Of a stretch of 64,000 bases of DNA, positions 31,849-42,586 are shown in pieces. How positions within the stretch are numbered: position 1 is the first letter of the stretch; each line of letters starts with the position of its first letter. The position numbers and the translations under genes were made by a program. Under the pieces are notes generated by a model. The model did no database searches, had not been told where the DNA came from, and saw only the letters and a program-made list of their open reading frames with translations. This DNA comes from Diphasiastrum complanatum (Eukaryota > Streptophyta > Lycopodiopsida > Lycopodiales > Lycopodiaceae): contig CM055103.1 of assembly GCA_029204225.1 (NCBI GenBank), positions 42,783,104 to 42,847,103 on the forward strand, read 5' to 3'.

Positions 31849-32121
31849 ATGGGAGCTGGAGGAGCAGGGAAAACGAGGGCGGGCTCAAAGAGCAAGGGTT
31901 TCGGCAAAGGGAAGACGCCTCTGGGTCTTGGTGCACCCGAGAAGGCAAGTGGGTGGCAGGATTCCAAGGCGTTTGTAGCCAAGGCAGTGAAGGAATGGCC
32001 AACCTGGTTTCTGCGCAAGGCCAAAACGGCCACGCACTATGGCTTCATTCCCCTCATAATTGTCATTGGGATGAATACTGAGCCTAAACCACATATAGCA
32101 CAACTCTTGAGCCCTGTTTAA
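31849..32121 (+). CDS. TOM7: TOM7, mitochondrial outer membrane translocase subunit
   Basis: A 90-residue protein of the mitochondrial TOM complex. TOM7 is a small tail-region membrane subunit that modulates assembly of the TOM40 import pore in the outer membrane. The N-terminal ~40 residues are Gly/Lys/Ser-rich. Then [19 protein letters not shown] (residues ~48-66) leads into the membrane segment [11 protein letters not shown] (~65-75) and the conserved end [13 protein letters not shown]. This C-terminal half matches plant TOM7 almost residue for residue as I know it; the length is slightly above the usual ~75. The first ATG in the frame (31849) is preceded by a purine-rich leader. An in-frame GTG further upstream is not a plausible start. 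One exon, no frameshift: a functional host gene. AATAAA at 32330-32335 is a likely poly(A) signal. Confidence 0.93.
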   Translation: MGAGGAGKTRAGSKSKGFGKGKTPLGLGAPEKASGWQDSKAFVAKAVKEWPTWFLRKAKTATHYGFIPLIIVIGMNTEPKPHIAQLLSPV

Positions 32122-32329
32122 GGAAGGAGGAGGTTGCTTCATTGATCTAGGAGGCTAGAATTACGATTTTGTACTTGTGTGAGACAGATTTTAACTTCTA
32201 CATCGAGCAAGTGAAGCTTATATGATATGGGTTTGTTTCTATGCGTTTAGGCTTGTGATGATCAGATATAAGAGACACGCATTATAATTATGCTGGTATT
32301 TTGAGAGCCACGTTTTTGTAATTCATGGA

Positions 32330-32335
32330 AATAAA
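32330..32335 (+). terminator. Possible TOM7 polyadenylation signal
   Basis: AATAAA about 210 bp downstream of the TOM7 stop codon, in AT-rich sequence. Position and form fit a plant poly(A) signal; unproven. Confidence 0.4.
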
Positions 32336-32552
32336 GCAGAATGTGTGCATTTTTATGTCGTTAAGCCAATATTCTCTTTAACCTGCATTACTGCATAACA
32401 GCTGAAGTTTTTTCCTTTCTTACAGTTTGTAAGCTGTGGGGTTGTTTCCTTTCTCCACAAGGGTTTACTTTTTATGTATGTGGCGGAACTTTTTAAATGA
32501 CGAACCACCAGTAAAGCTTCTAGAAAAGACATTTCCCTTACAAAGGCCGTTT

Positions 32553-32600
32553 GAAATTTAACCTAGTCTTACCCAAAACGGTAAGATCAGGTTAAATTTC
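32553..32600. repeat. Short near-perfect inverted repeat (hairpin)
   Basis: Arms 32553-32573 and 32580-32600 pair over 21 bases with two adjacent mismatches, around the 6-base loop CAAAAC. It is about 430 bp downstream of TOM7. It may be a MITE remnant or a structured RNA. Confidence 0.8.
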
Positions 32601-32731
32601 AGTTTCGTCTTTGAAAGAGGGCTAATATTCACATTATTAGTTTTATTTGAGTAGATATGATAAGGAATTTCTTCAGTCTCATCTTTGAAAGAGGGAAGCC
32701 TAATATTCACATTGTTAGTTTTATTTGCTTA
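32598..32731 (+). repeat. Imperfect direct duplication (~60 bp, twice)
   Basis: TCTTTGAAAGAGGG followed by CTAATATTCACATT and GTTAGTTTTATTTG-type sequence occurs once at about 32600-32650 and again at about 32670-32730, with small differences. Confidence 0.8.
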
Positions 32732-35397
32732 TGGTCTTGTGCCCAGATGATCAACGCTATTTCTTTCTACCTTTTTAGTTCAGTTTGATCTCCAAAAGAT
32801 GCTCTCTCTGTTTCTCTCTCTGTCTCAGTACTTTAGCTGGTACCTTTATCTGAGGAAGCGGGAGTAATTGCCTGATAGTTTATCTTTGTGTAAGCGGTTA
32901 CATCAATCAGATTTGATTGATAGCTTGCAAGTAGGATATGCTCTACCAGGTTGCTGTATAGTTGTAGCAATAAACAAACCTATAAGTGGACTATGCACAT
33001 AGCATTTTACACTGCGTTGGTGGATTGAGATCAGATCTGTGTATCCATAACAACAATCTGAAAGCAATTATGTGAAAAAATTCTCAGGATAGCCCTTATA
33101 AGGGTAAGGTCTCAGAGAGAAAAAATCCAGAGTTCGAGCTGTAGACAACCATTTTGGGTGCTGTGAATTGCTAGAGGAGGGCGCCCCAGTGTAGAGAAAA
33201 TTGCTCTAGAGGGTCGTGGATAGTCGTGGGCTGCATGATGCATTGGGTCGATCTAAGCAACTGTTGAATAACCTTCAGCGTGGGTTCATGCAGCAGGAAG
33301 AGCAGCCTGACTAGATTTATGCCATTGGTTGTGTGGGTTTTGTTGTGTAGAAGGTGAAACTTTTCCTAGAGTTTGGAATGCTATACGTATTCTAACAAAA
33401 AAAATGAAATTATATCAGGAAGACTAGTAAGCTTATTACAACGCATTTTTTTTGTGGTTTACCATATATCAATGACCATGATGAATCTTACTTTGTGCTG
33501 GTGCGAAGAGTTATTATTATCAAAGTACACTTGCTATTGTGTTGTATTTGAGTGCGAATTTGAGATGCCACAGAAACCAAAAGTCCATGTTATTCAATTT
33601 CATGAGGTCAAGCCTCAAGCATTGTTCTAGCTGCCTATCTACCACACGTTCCACTTTTGGTTATGAAGTTGATATAATTGTACAATTTATGTGCTTACAT
33701 GCACAATACTCCAAAAAAATTGAGAGGGAGGTGAGCAAGCAGCTTGTGGTAATTTAGTGACTCCTGGCAATTCTAGTAAACCGTGTCCATTGCTGTTCTT
33801 GCTGATGGATCTCTGTATTCCATGCAGTTTTTTTCTTCTTGTAGGTCCTCGTCTCTATTTCATTATATTACATGGGCTACTTTGCTGATATTTGTTATTC
33901 TATGATCTGTCTTATGTGCATGAGCGAAGCTTTGATTTATCACTTCTGTTTGACGGTGTTAGATCTTTAAGCTCAACTTCTAAATTGGAAGATCAGTTTA
34001 TGTAAAAAGCATTGAATGCATGCTAGTGTTTGGCAAAGTTTGTCAAACCTGTCATGCTTTAACTATTGAATTTTATCAAGAAACTTCTTGCTGCCAACAA
34101 TTGACTGCCTTACAAAGGTTTTTCTCAACATCTGAATTGCTTGATCCCTTTTACTGGCATGTTGCAAAATTGCTGTGTAGTAAAAGCTGTCAAGAATTGA
34201 TACATATGTCAACTTATCGTCTTCACTTCCTGCTTGTTTTCTTAGTTAGAATATAATGTGAGGATAGTTTTGTGATCTCTGTAGCAACTTCAAATTTGCA
34301 ATCAGAAGCTTGTTTTTATCTGGTCTGTCAATATCTACTTTCAGTTTGTATTATACTTCAAAATAATTGATTTATAATCAAGAAGGCATTTGTTTTGTTG
34401 TGTATCATGGCCAATACACCAGTCCTTTTAAGTTTCAATTATTCTTATTGTAAGTTCAAAATTAGATCAGAATTAGATGCTGATGCACACCATAGTTGTT
34501 ATAAGAGGTAAATTGATTGTAGAATTATCAATTCATTGCAATATTTTCCAGCAGTCCTGGTTTGAGATCATCAATGTCAAAAGGTAGGGCTTGAGATTGG
34601 CAATTTGAGATGTAGTTGTAGTGATTAAACCAAAATTGCGCTTAACACTCTTTAGAGGTGGAGTATATCCTTTTCTTAGTTTTTGTTGAGAGTTTTTGGG
34701 GATATAATTGTATTCCTTTGGAAGGTTTTAAGTTTTTGTTTATGGTAATAGTTAATCTTGTGAATGCAAGCCTCAATCTTAGCTCCTCATTGGACCAAGC
34801 CCAAATCACTATAGTACTATGACAACCATAGCTAGCACCTTCTTCTAAGCATTTTTGTCGCTTTTGAAAGTTGGCTACAGAGTTTCTTAGAAAAGGCTCG
34901 CGTTTAAGATCTGCCAAAAGTTATAAGGAAACTTGACATTGTTATATTAAATAAGTAACCGTCGGTGCATTTAGAGTTATTTTGCTTGAGTGTGTTTCTA
35001 GAATTTTGTATTTCCTTTATGTCTTCGTAACTCTTGTTTACATATTACGGTCCTTAATCTAGACTCTTTCGAAACCCAACTAGCAATTTGTGCTTCGGTA
35101 TTCATGAGACATGAGCAATGTTCTTTGGCTAAGTTTTGGATTCTATATTATTGTTTGGTTGTTGTCGAGTTTTTCTTGGTTGCGCTTCATCATATAGATA
35201 TTCTATAATTTTGAATGTTCAGGTTCTTGTTCTTGATGGTATAAAAGTCATAAAGTAAGTTTTATGATAATTATTGCTCCTTGTAAAGAATTTTGTACAT
35301 TTGGCTCATTGATGGTTCTTGTAATTTACCACCAAAAGTCATTTACACAAATTTTATAAATTTTTTTTAATGTGATTGACTCTCATGGTCCAATTAA
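32732..35397. other. No gene recognised
   Basis: AT-rich intergenic sequence. Short CT-rich stretches lie near 32800. Open frames at 33373-33630, 34020-34256 and 34642-34917 have no recognisable motif or neighbour support. Confidence 0.4.
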
Positions 35398-35801
35398 GGG
35401 TGGTTTCACATGGAAGAGTCCAAGGGCCATTTCAAAATTTGGACTTACCCCCCGGTTTGAAAGCCCAGGTCCTTTCACGTCATTCCATGTAAAAGCCCCT
35501 TTTCATTTGGAGGGCAAAGCATTTATTATTTAAATTCAAATTAGATAAGGTATTTATGGTTTTTATTGGAGGAGAGAGAGAAGGCCCACCACTTATCCCC
35601 CAATACTCCAAGAGGTCCAAGGTACTCCCTTGGTATCTTGACTTACCCCACCTTGGCACCTTTCAATGCCACCTGGGATGCCACCTAGGGGCAACTCTCA
35701 CTCCTTGTGAAATGGGGAAAGGCCTCTTGAAGTGGGTCCACCAATCAAAGTAAAGGATTTGGGCCTTTTGGACTTACCCCCCACTCCATGTGAAACCACC
35801 C
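35398..35801. mobile_element. Tourist-like (PIF/Harbinger) MITE with TAA target-site duplication
   Basis: The first 17 bases (GGGTGGTTTCACATGGA) and the last 17 (TCCATGTGAAACCACCC) are perfect inverted repeats. Both ends are flanked by TAA (35395-35397 and 35802-35804), a 3-bp duplication typical of PIF/Harbinger elements. It is 404 bp long with no coding capacity. Inside each end the word GGACTTACCCCCC recurs in direct orientation (about 35442 and 35770). Confidence 0.85.
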
Positions 35802-36199
35802 TAACTTTGTCTCACCATGTTAGAGTCTGAACCATACTCGCGTGAAGTTTCTGTCATTTTAGATCAAGGGCTTTTTGGTTAGTTTTGCGAAAGACTTTTG
35901 GTGTGAGAGGGATTCAATTAATGTTACTTCAAGAAGTCTTAGACACTTGATTGCATGCTATTGTCAATGATTTTTCGAGTGTAACAAGCGAACCTATATA
36001 GGTATTTCACCGCTTTACAGTAGCCCTGTTAAACAAATGAGGTGTATGGTCAACACTAATTTTGACCTCGGACCCTTAGCCTTTAGGAGGTCCAGTCTTC
36101 AAAACTTACTTGATTGCTAAAAATATAATCCTTGGCTCTCCTATTATTAACACATGTACATACTTCTATGCCTCTTAACCCAATCCATACCACCCAAGT

Positions 36200-37255
36200 A
36201 ATCTATGTCATTTATAACGTATGAAGTAGTAGCATGATATATGTTGGCCAGACTTATCAATTCGCTTTTGTACGTTGTCAAGAACATGTTCGAGATGCTA
36301 GAAGAGTGCATAACTCTAAGTTTATTAAAGAAGAGTTAAAACCATTGTATAATGCTAAAAAGCTAGATGTGGTTTTGAGTCTTTTAGAGTCTTTCCCATT
36401 GAGCACATTGATGGAAAATTTCTAATTCTAAAGAGCATTTTCAAGGTAGCATGGCGTCGTGGAGTTTTTTAGATGAGAACTCTTCATTCCTTTTTTTCTA
36501 GAGTTTATAATCTTGAGAGTAACTCCAAGTTACGAAAGAGTAGAAACTTTGCCAAAAAACTTCCCATGTTGTGGAGAGTCCAGTTTAAACCTAAATACAT
36601 TACAACATATGTTCATAATTGTTTCAAACTTTGAAAACCTATATCACATCATTTAACCCTTCCTCCAGATTGCTACATTCCACAAGTTGTGATTACCTCT
36701 TTTTTCTTCTCATCGTACTTTAATCCTTCTACCTTTTCGCCCTCGAGTAAAGTTGTCTCTAGAACATTTGCTTATAGAGATTACATAAGGAGGTTACTTC
36801 ATTTGGATCGTGGTATGTCTTTGGGTAAGCTCTCCCTTTATATGTTTAATAGATACAATCCTAATAACCTTTTCGATTGCTATATACTTTAGAAAATATG
36901 TCTGGTCAAGATCTTGGTATTTCAAATATTAATTTAAAACTCTTTTAAGTCATTTTATAAATTCCAAAGTTGATGTTAAAATTAAATTTTGACCTCTTGT
37001 AAAGATCTACTCATCACAATTTTCACGTCGCCTGATCTTGACAAAATTACTTTGAACTCTATTTTTAAAAACCCCGAAGTTATAAATGCTCTTCCTCGTG
37101 TGAAGAAAATGGTTTCTTGGAAATATGTTAAAACTATAGGACAAAAAGCCTTTAATCACGTTGATATTGGTTGGAATCTTATAGAAAAGAAAAAGTTGTC
37201 TATCCTTTATAGCCCTTGTTCTTGTGGTGATTATTATTTTTCTAATATTAATTGA
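36200..37255 (+). pseudogene. Decayed gene with GIY-YIG nuclease module
   Basis: Around 36207-36260 the plus strand reads VIYNV, a stop, SSS, then MIYVGQTYQF. The paired strands VIY...YVG, about ten residues apart, fit the GIY-YIG nuclease core. RCQEHVRDARR follows, fitting the Arg/His-containing helix, and LLESFP lies at 36380-36400. The frame ends at 36423. Further protein-like stretches follow in other frames: SKLRKSRNFAKKLPMLWRVQ with FKPKYITTYVHNCFK (about 36530-36630), the open frame 36689-36892, and 36989-37255 (LDKITLNSIFKNPEVINALP, then a C-x-C end YSPCSCGDYY). It seems to be one long, broken coding unit. GIY-YIG domains occur in homing endonucleases, some retroelements and DNA repair proteins. 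The flanking parts match none of these that I recognise. Confidence 0.5.
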
Positions 37256-38554
37256 ATGAAAGACAGTTTTTTAAATTAGTAGTCTGAATCTTAGATAGCA
37301 CAAAAGGGACATAATATATCATAGAATTTAATTTTAGTTGTAAAAAAAATTAAGTGCACATGTTTTTTATCTCTTTTTTTTAGATTGTGAATTTTATACT
37401 TGTAATAATTTTAAATCTTAGTTGCTTTTTAGTTAATATTATGTTATAATGTTTGTTCTAAAATATAATAAATTGTGTTTAAATGGATTTAAATAATTCT
37501 TGTGCAAATTTAAGTACAATTATATATATTGTTGGTATATTTTTGGTGTATAAAGTTTTGAGGATAAAACAATTATATGCATTTTATAAATTAGTCATAA
37601 AAGAGCCAAATTTTATGGAGAATTTTTTTTGGGTAATTTGCAATAATACGTGTATTTTTCACAAGAGCACTCAACATATGCATCTAGCTCCAAAAATCTA
37701 AAGCAAGAGCACCCAACATATGCATCTATTACCATTCATCACACATAATGAGAGGCAACTTTGGATGAAAAATACTAAGTATAAAATTGGCTTGCTCTTG
37801 GGTAGAGAGAGAATGCCACATCAAGATCTCGGGTAGAGAGAGAATCTAGAAAATAATCCAAGTGTTGGAGCATGCAAACTCCAAATCTCTCATAAACAAA
37901 CTAAGTCAATAAGAACCTGATCAAACATCAAACATAAGATATGATGAAGTTGTTGTCTCCGTACAAAAATGTGCAGCTACTGTATTTCACACGTGTGAAT
38001 CCAAAAATAACATAAAATAACCATTCTACACACAAGATTGCAAGATCTCACAAATATAGTGCACCATTGGAGATCACCTCTACCAATCTTGCCAATGTAG
38101 AAAAATCAACATCTACTCTATGAAAGAGATGCAAACTCAATAAGAACCTGATCAAACATCCAACATAAGATATGATGAAGTTTCTCTTCGTACAAAAACA
38201 GTAAGCATTAGAGGAGTTTTGTATATAAAAAAGACCCTTTAAGGAATGCCATGTAGGATAAAGAAAAATATCATTAAAAAACCAATATTGCTTATTTGGT
38301 TGCCCCCACCACTCTCGAGGCCTCCCCAACTCCCAATGATCTAACCATAGTGTCTACAGTCATAGTTAACAACTCTAAACTGTTCATAGTCTAACTTGTC
38401 AAAATTTGAAAATATGACCGCCATCCACAAATTTAAATCAGGAAAAATAGCATCCCTCCACTGGAATGAAAATTTGAGCGCCATCTCCAAATATGAATGC
38501 CATCTTCACATTGGACTGAGATTATGAGCGCGATCTCCACATCGGACTGAAAAT
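37256..38554. other. Repeats, no gene recognised
   Basis: AGAGCAC.CAACATATGCATCTA occurs twice (about 37663 and 37706). A block AATAAGAACCTGATCAAACA plus ATAAGATATGATGAAGTT occurs at about 37908-37950 and 38129-38180. The LTR-type palindrome TTCACACGTGTGAA is at about 37986. Between 38410 and 38580 the phrase ATGAGCGCCATCTCCA recurs about four times in diverged form. A decayed LTR is likely at 37840-38340. Confidence 0.45.
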
Positions 38555-39295
38555 ATGAGCGCCATCTCCAAATTTGAATCAGACAGAGTATATAATATAA
38601 TTAAAGATAAGTACTTTGTTTGTTTTGTATTTTTTTGTTTTGTACTGTTTTGTTTTGTCTTGCTTTATTTGATGATGACAATGTATCATCTACATTTGGA
38701 TATTCCTAATGATTTGGCACCCATACAGAGACGAGGAGGCAAAGGAGTTCCAATATCTGCTACTGATCATTCCAGTTATAGGGCAAAAGAAAAAAAGAAC
38801 TTGGATTTGTGGACTGACGGATCATTGTATCCTCAAGATCCTAGCACATTGACTTATCCCACATTCTCTTCAATAACTAATCTAGTAATATGGATATGCA
38901 ATGGGCATACTGGATTATTAGAATATTGTGAGAGATTGCAAAACTATGGAAATCAGTTTTCGATGAAAAAAATTCACTTTTTAGAATGTGAGTTGATACA
39001 CATATCCCGTTTTTATCAAAAAAGAGATTGTCATGTCCAAAAGACTTTAGAGGAAAATGAACAACTTAAAAGAAATAATGAATCATTACAGAAGAATAAT
39101 GATTCATTACAGAAGATTGCGTTTGATATCAAATCAGAACTAGATCGAATGCAATCAATCTTACAATCTACTCGTATGGAAAACTTACAATTACTGAAGG
39201 ATTTAGAAGAGGCTAAGAAGGAGGAGGCTAGGAGTAAGAAGCGAAAGCGACAAAGTTGCAAAGGTATTCAAACTTTTTTAAAAGGAGATTATTGA
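38555..39295 (+). CDS. Unknown coiled-coil protein, ORF of 246 codons
   Basis: One uninterrupted frame. I do not recognise the family. The first ~40 residues include a Phe/Val/Cys-rich stretch translated from a TTTTG-type microsatellite, so the real start may be the MMTMYHLHLD methionine near 38669. A middle part (LDLWTDGSLYPQDPSTLTYP) is followed, from about residue 150, by a strongly coiled-coil region (LEENEQLKRNNESLQKNNDS) with heptad-like Leu/Ile spacing. It ends in a basic cluster (KKRKRQ) that could be a nuclear localisation signal. AAAG|GTATTC near 39262 could be a splice donor, with TTTTTTGCAG ending near 39412 as a candidate acceptor. It lies between TE fragments and could be a TE accessory gene, a host gene exon, or a chance survivor. 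Confidence 0.35.
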   Translation: MSAISKFESDRVYNIIKDKYFVCFVFFCFVLFCFVLLYLMMTMYHLHLDIPNDLAPIQRRGGKGVPISATDHSSYRAKEKKNLDLWTDGSLYPQDPSTLTYPTFSSITNLVIWICNGHTGLLEYCERLQNYGNQFSMKKIHFLECELIHISRFYQKRDCHVQKTLEENEQLKRNNESLQKNNDSLQKIAFDIKSELDRMQSILQSTRMENLQLLKDLEEAKKEEARSKKRKRQSCKGIQTFLKGDY

Positions 39296-39860
39296 AATAG
39301 AAGAATTCGTGTATTCAAGTACGCATACTCTGATTTTTTGTAACTTGATTAATGATATATGATTCTATTTCAGCTACTGTGCTATTCTGCTCACTATCTG
39401 GTTTTTTTGCAGATCTGCATTAGTAGCTCATTAGAATATAAAGGACAATGCATCAATTGGAATGTTGTTGGGCTCAATATTGACAAGCAAATCCACTGAG
39501 TGTATCACATGAACAATAGGAGTTTCAATGTAAAGTCCAAAATTGCAGAGCCTTTGATGTTATTTCTTCTCTCCCACGAGTTTACATCCATTTATAACAG
39601 GTCCAAACCAATTTTGAATCTTGGTTTCCCTCCATATTAAAAAACTCTAGCATTAATGTGGACTAGATTCAATGTCTCCAACATTCAAATTGAATCTTCT
39701 AAAACTTGTGTACTACACTTTTCCAAACTTTCAGTAAGTGTTTATTCAAATGCTTTTAGACTTATATAACTTTGAAAAGTCACACTCTAAGTCTAATATG
39801 AAAATTGGCGTCAATTGCCAAATATACAATTATGACAAAAATAGCAAAACTAGTTGAAAT
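39296..39860. other. No gene recognised
   Basis: AT-rich sequence between the coiled-coil ORF and a copia fragment; only the possible splice acceptor near 39412 is noted. Confidence 0.4.
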
Positions 39861-40745
39861 TTATAACAAATCAGATCGTCTAAGCACTTCTATGCCTAAG
39901 ATAAAGTGAAGACACCCTAGATCTACCATCTTGAACTCTACAGATAGATCTAACTTGATTTTTTCAATACCATCAACACTATTTCCACTAATGATGATGT
40001 CATCAACATAAATGAAAAAAAGTACAATACCAACATCATCAAACTTAATGTAAAGAGTGGGATCACAATCACTTAAAAAAAAAAAAAGAGTGAAATAAGA
40101 TAGCAATGCAATATTGAATTCCAAGATCTCGAGGCTTGTTTCAAGCCATAGATGTCTTTTTGGAGATGGCAAACTTTGTCCTCCATTCCATGCTTGATGA
40201 ACTCTTGTGGCTATTCCATATAGATATCCTCTTCCAAAAAGCCATTCAAGAAGGCATTAGAGACATCCATTTGACATAGGATCCATCCAAAATGTGATGC
40301 AAGTGCAATGATTAGTCTTATTGTGACCATCTTGGCCATGGGTGCAAACGTTTTCTCATAGTCTATTCCTTTCTCTTGAGTATAACCTTTTGCAACTGAT
40401 CTTGCTTTATGTTTGTTAACACTCCCATTTGAATTCACTTTAAGCTTGAAGACCCATTTGCATCCTATTACATTCCTTTGAGGTCTATCAACAACCAACC
40501 AAGTTTCATTCTCAATCAAGGCATCATATTCATCCAACATAGCTTTATACCATCATTTGGAGTTCAATGCTTCTTCAATATTAGATGGTTCTCTAAAACT
40601 AGATAAAGCATAAGAAGTGGATGAAATACCCTCATTTTGTTGCCCTTTGCCTTGATATGTGAGCCTTGATGGCTCCACTTTTGCCCTTGAAGATCTCCTT
40701 GGTGTGATAGGAGGGTTTGGTGCATGCTCCTCCATGAACTCCTCC
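39861..40745 (-). pseudogene. Copia-B-family RT fragment (minus strand)
   Basis: Nearly the same protein as the linker and RT of Copia-B. It shows MEEHAPNPPITPRRSSRAKV, LTYQGKGQQ, MLDEYDALIENETWLVVDRP, QMDVSNAFLNGFLEEDIYME, and FIYVDDIIISGNSVDGIEKI with YVDD. It keeps F in DVSNAFLNG, where Copia-B has I. It is broken by a frameshift near 40200, by an A-rich insertion near 40080, and by a stop after YDALW-equivalent sequence (40540-40553). Both ends are truncated: at 40745 it meets LTR-type sequence. It is a second, older copy of the Copia-B family. Confidence 0.88.
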
Positions 40746-41690
40746 TCAATCGAGAAGGAACGACCATGTAGGAGCTAGTAATATTTCCTAGGCATTGTAA
40801 ATAAGCGTAGACCCCCTTAAATAATTTAGAGTGAGCCACCTTTTGATGGTGACCTCTAGTGGAAGGGCAAATTCCACTTGTATTTTTCAAATTAGTGGAA
40901 TTGCCACTTGGGCTCCACATGGGCAGCCTTCTTGCTTATTTAAGGGCCCCCCTCTCTTGCGAGGGAGCTTTGAATGTATTGTCAATTTCTCTTGAGTGAA
41001 TAAAGAAGATCTTCCACAAGTTCTTGATGATTGTAAAGCTCCTTGTTCATGGCAATATTCCTGAGTGAAATTTCTATGAGCATGTTATGATTTCCTTTTG
41101 TGTTTTTGGATTAATTAGATCTCTTGCTTACTTTCTTGTTTTGTGTAATGTAGATGTGGATTAGGTTTCTTGTTTCTTGATTTTGTAGTTTCAACATGCA
41201 GGTAAACTATAGAGGCTGAGATTGTGGATATGACTTGCATACTCTCTAACAATCCTGTCCTTGATTGTTCTTGGGCATGGCAAGCATAAAGAAATGAGAG
41301 TTTCTTGATCCTTGGGCTGTTAGAATGTTGTTAGGATGCTAGTTTTTTTGTTTATTGTTCCTTGCTAAGTTGCTGAGTAGCTTAACCTTGTCATTGCATT
41401 GTTTACTAATTTTGGTAGATAAATTGTAGATTTGCTCTCTGATTCAGAACGTTGATCTATACTAAGCTAGGACTGGTTGCATGGCTTGTATATGCATGTA
41501 GTTGAGCACCGTATCCATCTCTCCCTACTGACAGACTGAGAATACACATTGTAACCTGAGAAACACTTCTGCTTGAAAACCGTTCTAACAAGAAGACCAA
41601 ACCGTAAAGAACTGTAACCAACGGAAGTAACAAAAGAAGAATGATCGATAAAGAATTGTGTTCACAGAGTCAGTGGAAATCTGTGAACAT
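40746..41690 (+). repeat. LTR-like sequence, partner of 49217-49325 in inverse orientation
   Basis: ACCATGTAGGAGCTAGTA near 40763, then GTGAGCCACCTTTTGATGG and TGACCTCTAGTGGA near 40830. The same words appear inverted at 49217-49325. A TATA-like TATTTAAGGG (about 40937), a CTTGAATG/GAGTGAATAAAG region with possible poly(A) signal near 41002, and a TTTCTTGTTTCTTG stretch near 41165 give it LTR-plus-leader character. The sequence up to about 41690 (ending GTGAACA) may be the LTR of Gypsy-D. Confidence 0.5.
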
Positions 41691-41710
41691 TTGGTGCCAT
41701 TTCCACAACT
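41691..41710 (+). promoter_or_regulatory. Possible Gypsy-D primer-binding site
   Basis: TTTGGTGCCATTTCCAC follows a sequence ending GTGAACA. A TGGTGCC or TGGCGCC start is typical of gypsy PBS sequences. It fits with the downstream leader and gag, but the LTR start has not been found. Confidence 0.4.
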
Positions 41711-41809
41711 ACACAAACACTAAACCAAGTCAAACCTTTCCAATATGTGTTCCAAAACCATCGCTTTGAAGTCTCCCACACGTTTCATTACCGAGCTCGT
41801 CACGTTCAT

Positions 41810-42360
41810 CTCAACCGACGCACAACTCTATTTTCAACCGAGGCCTCACGCTCCTTCCCTAGCCGAGTTCCACGACTCTCATCTGGACCGGACAAAACCT
41901 AGTTTCATTCACATATTCAAGCTATGCACTCGCTCTCGACCAAACCACTACTCGCAATATCATGTCAAATCTTGAGTTAAATCTCAACCGATGCTCATCG
42001 ATCAGATCTCACCCGAGCCTTTACGTTAAAATCTCACTCGGCGCATCCACTGAAATCTCAACTGGAGACACCCTCTCAGATCTCGACTGACGCCTCCTCT
42101 TAGATCTCGACCGACGCCTCCTATCAGATCTCGACCGACGCCTCCTCTCAGATCTCGACCGATGCCTCCTCTCAGATCTCGACCAACGCCTCCTCTCAGA
42201 TCTCGACTGACGTCTCCTCTCCAATCTCGACTGACGCCTCCTCTCAGATCTCGACTGACGCCTCCTCTCAGATCTCGACCGATGCCTATCAATTCTCAAC
42301 CGAGGATTTCTATCAACTCTCAACCAAGAGCTTTGACTTCCAACCTGAACCAAGTCAACT
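41810..42360 (+). repeat. 24-bp tandem repeats in Gypsy-D leader
   Basis: Between about 42060 and 42290 a 24-bp unit (CCTCCTCTCAGATCTCGACC plus GATG or GACG) is repeated some nine times. Looser ATCTCAACCGA-type copies extend on both sides. Because 24 is a multiple of three, the minus strand has an open frame of Arg/Ser repeats that is not a gene. Reverse-complement relatives (GGTCGAGATCTGAC) fill 54190-55200 in the Gypsy-E leader. Confidence 0.85.
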
Positions 42361-42586
42361 TGTAGACAAAATCAACTTTCTTATTTGACTAGGTCTCAGT
42401 GTTTGCCAAATACCATTGCAAAGCCCTAACACCAAAAAACAAAACAACTGTGCCATTTGGACACCACCAATTAGTCTCTAATTAATATTGTAAATAAAAA
42501 AAATAAAAAAAACAACAAACACCAGTCAAGTTACTGAAGAGTCCAAGAGGCCTATTTACCCAATCCTAAGGTACTCTAGAGTTGTT

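Noticed and set aside
31718-32142. Several minus-strand frames opposite TOM7
   Set aside because: The conserved plus-strand TOM7 protein explains the coding signal; the opposite frames are shadows.
36200-37255. Insertion of organelle DNA carrying an intron-encoded GIY-YIG homing endonuclease
   Set aside because: The flanks show no organelle gene or group I intron core that I recognise, and the downstream protein-like part is not typical of such ORFs.
38555-38680. N-terminal membrane helix of the coiled-coil ORF
   Set aside because: The Phe/Val/Cys stretch is the translation of a TTTTG-type microsatellite and may precede the real start.
42021-42353. Arg/Ser-rich (RS-domain-like) 110-codon frame on the minus strand
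   Set aside because: It is the translation of a 24-bp tandem repeat in a gypsy leader, in a multiple of three; all frames across it are repetitive.
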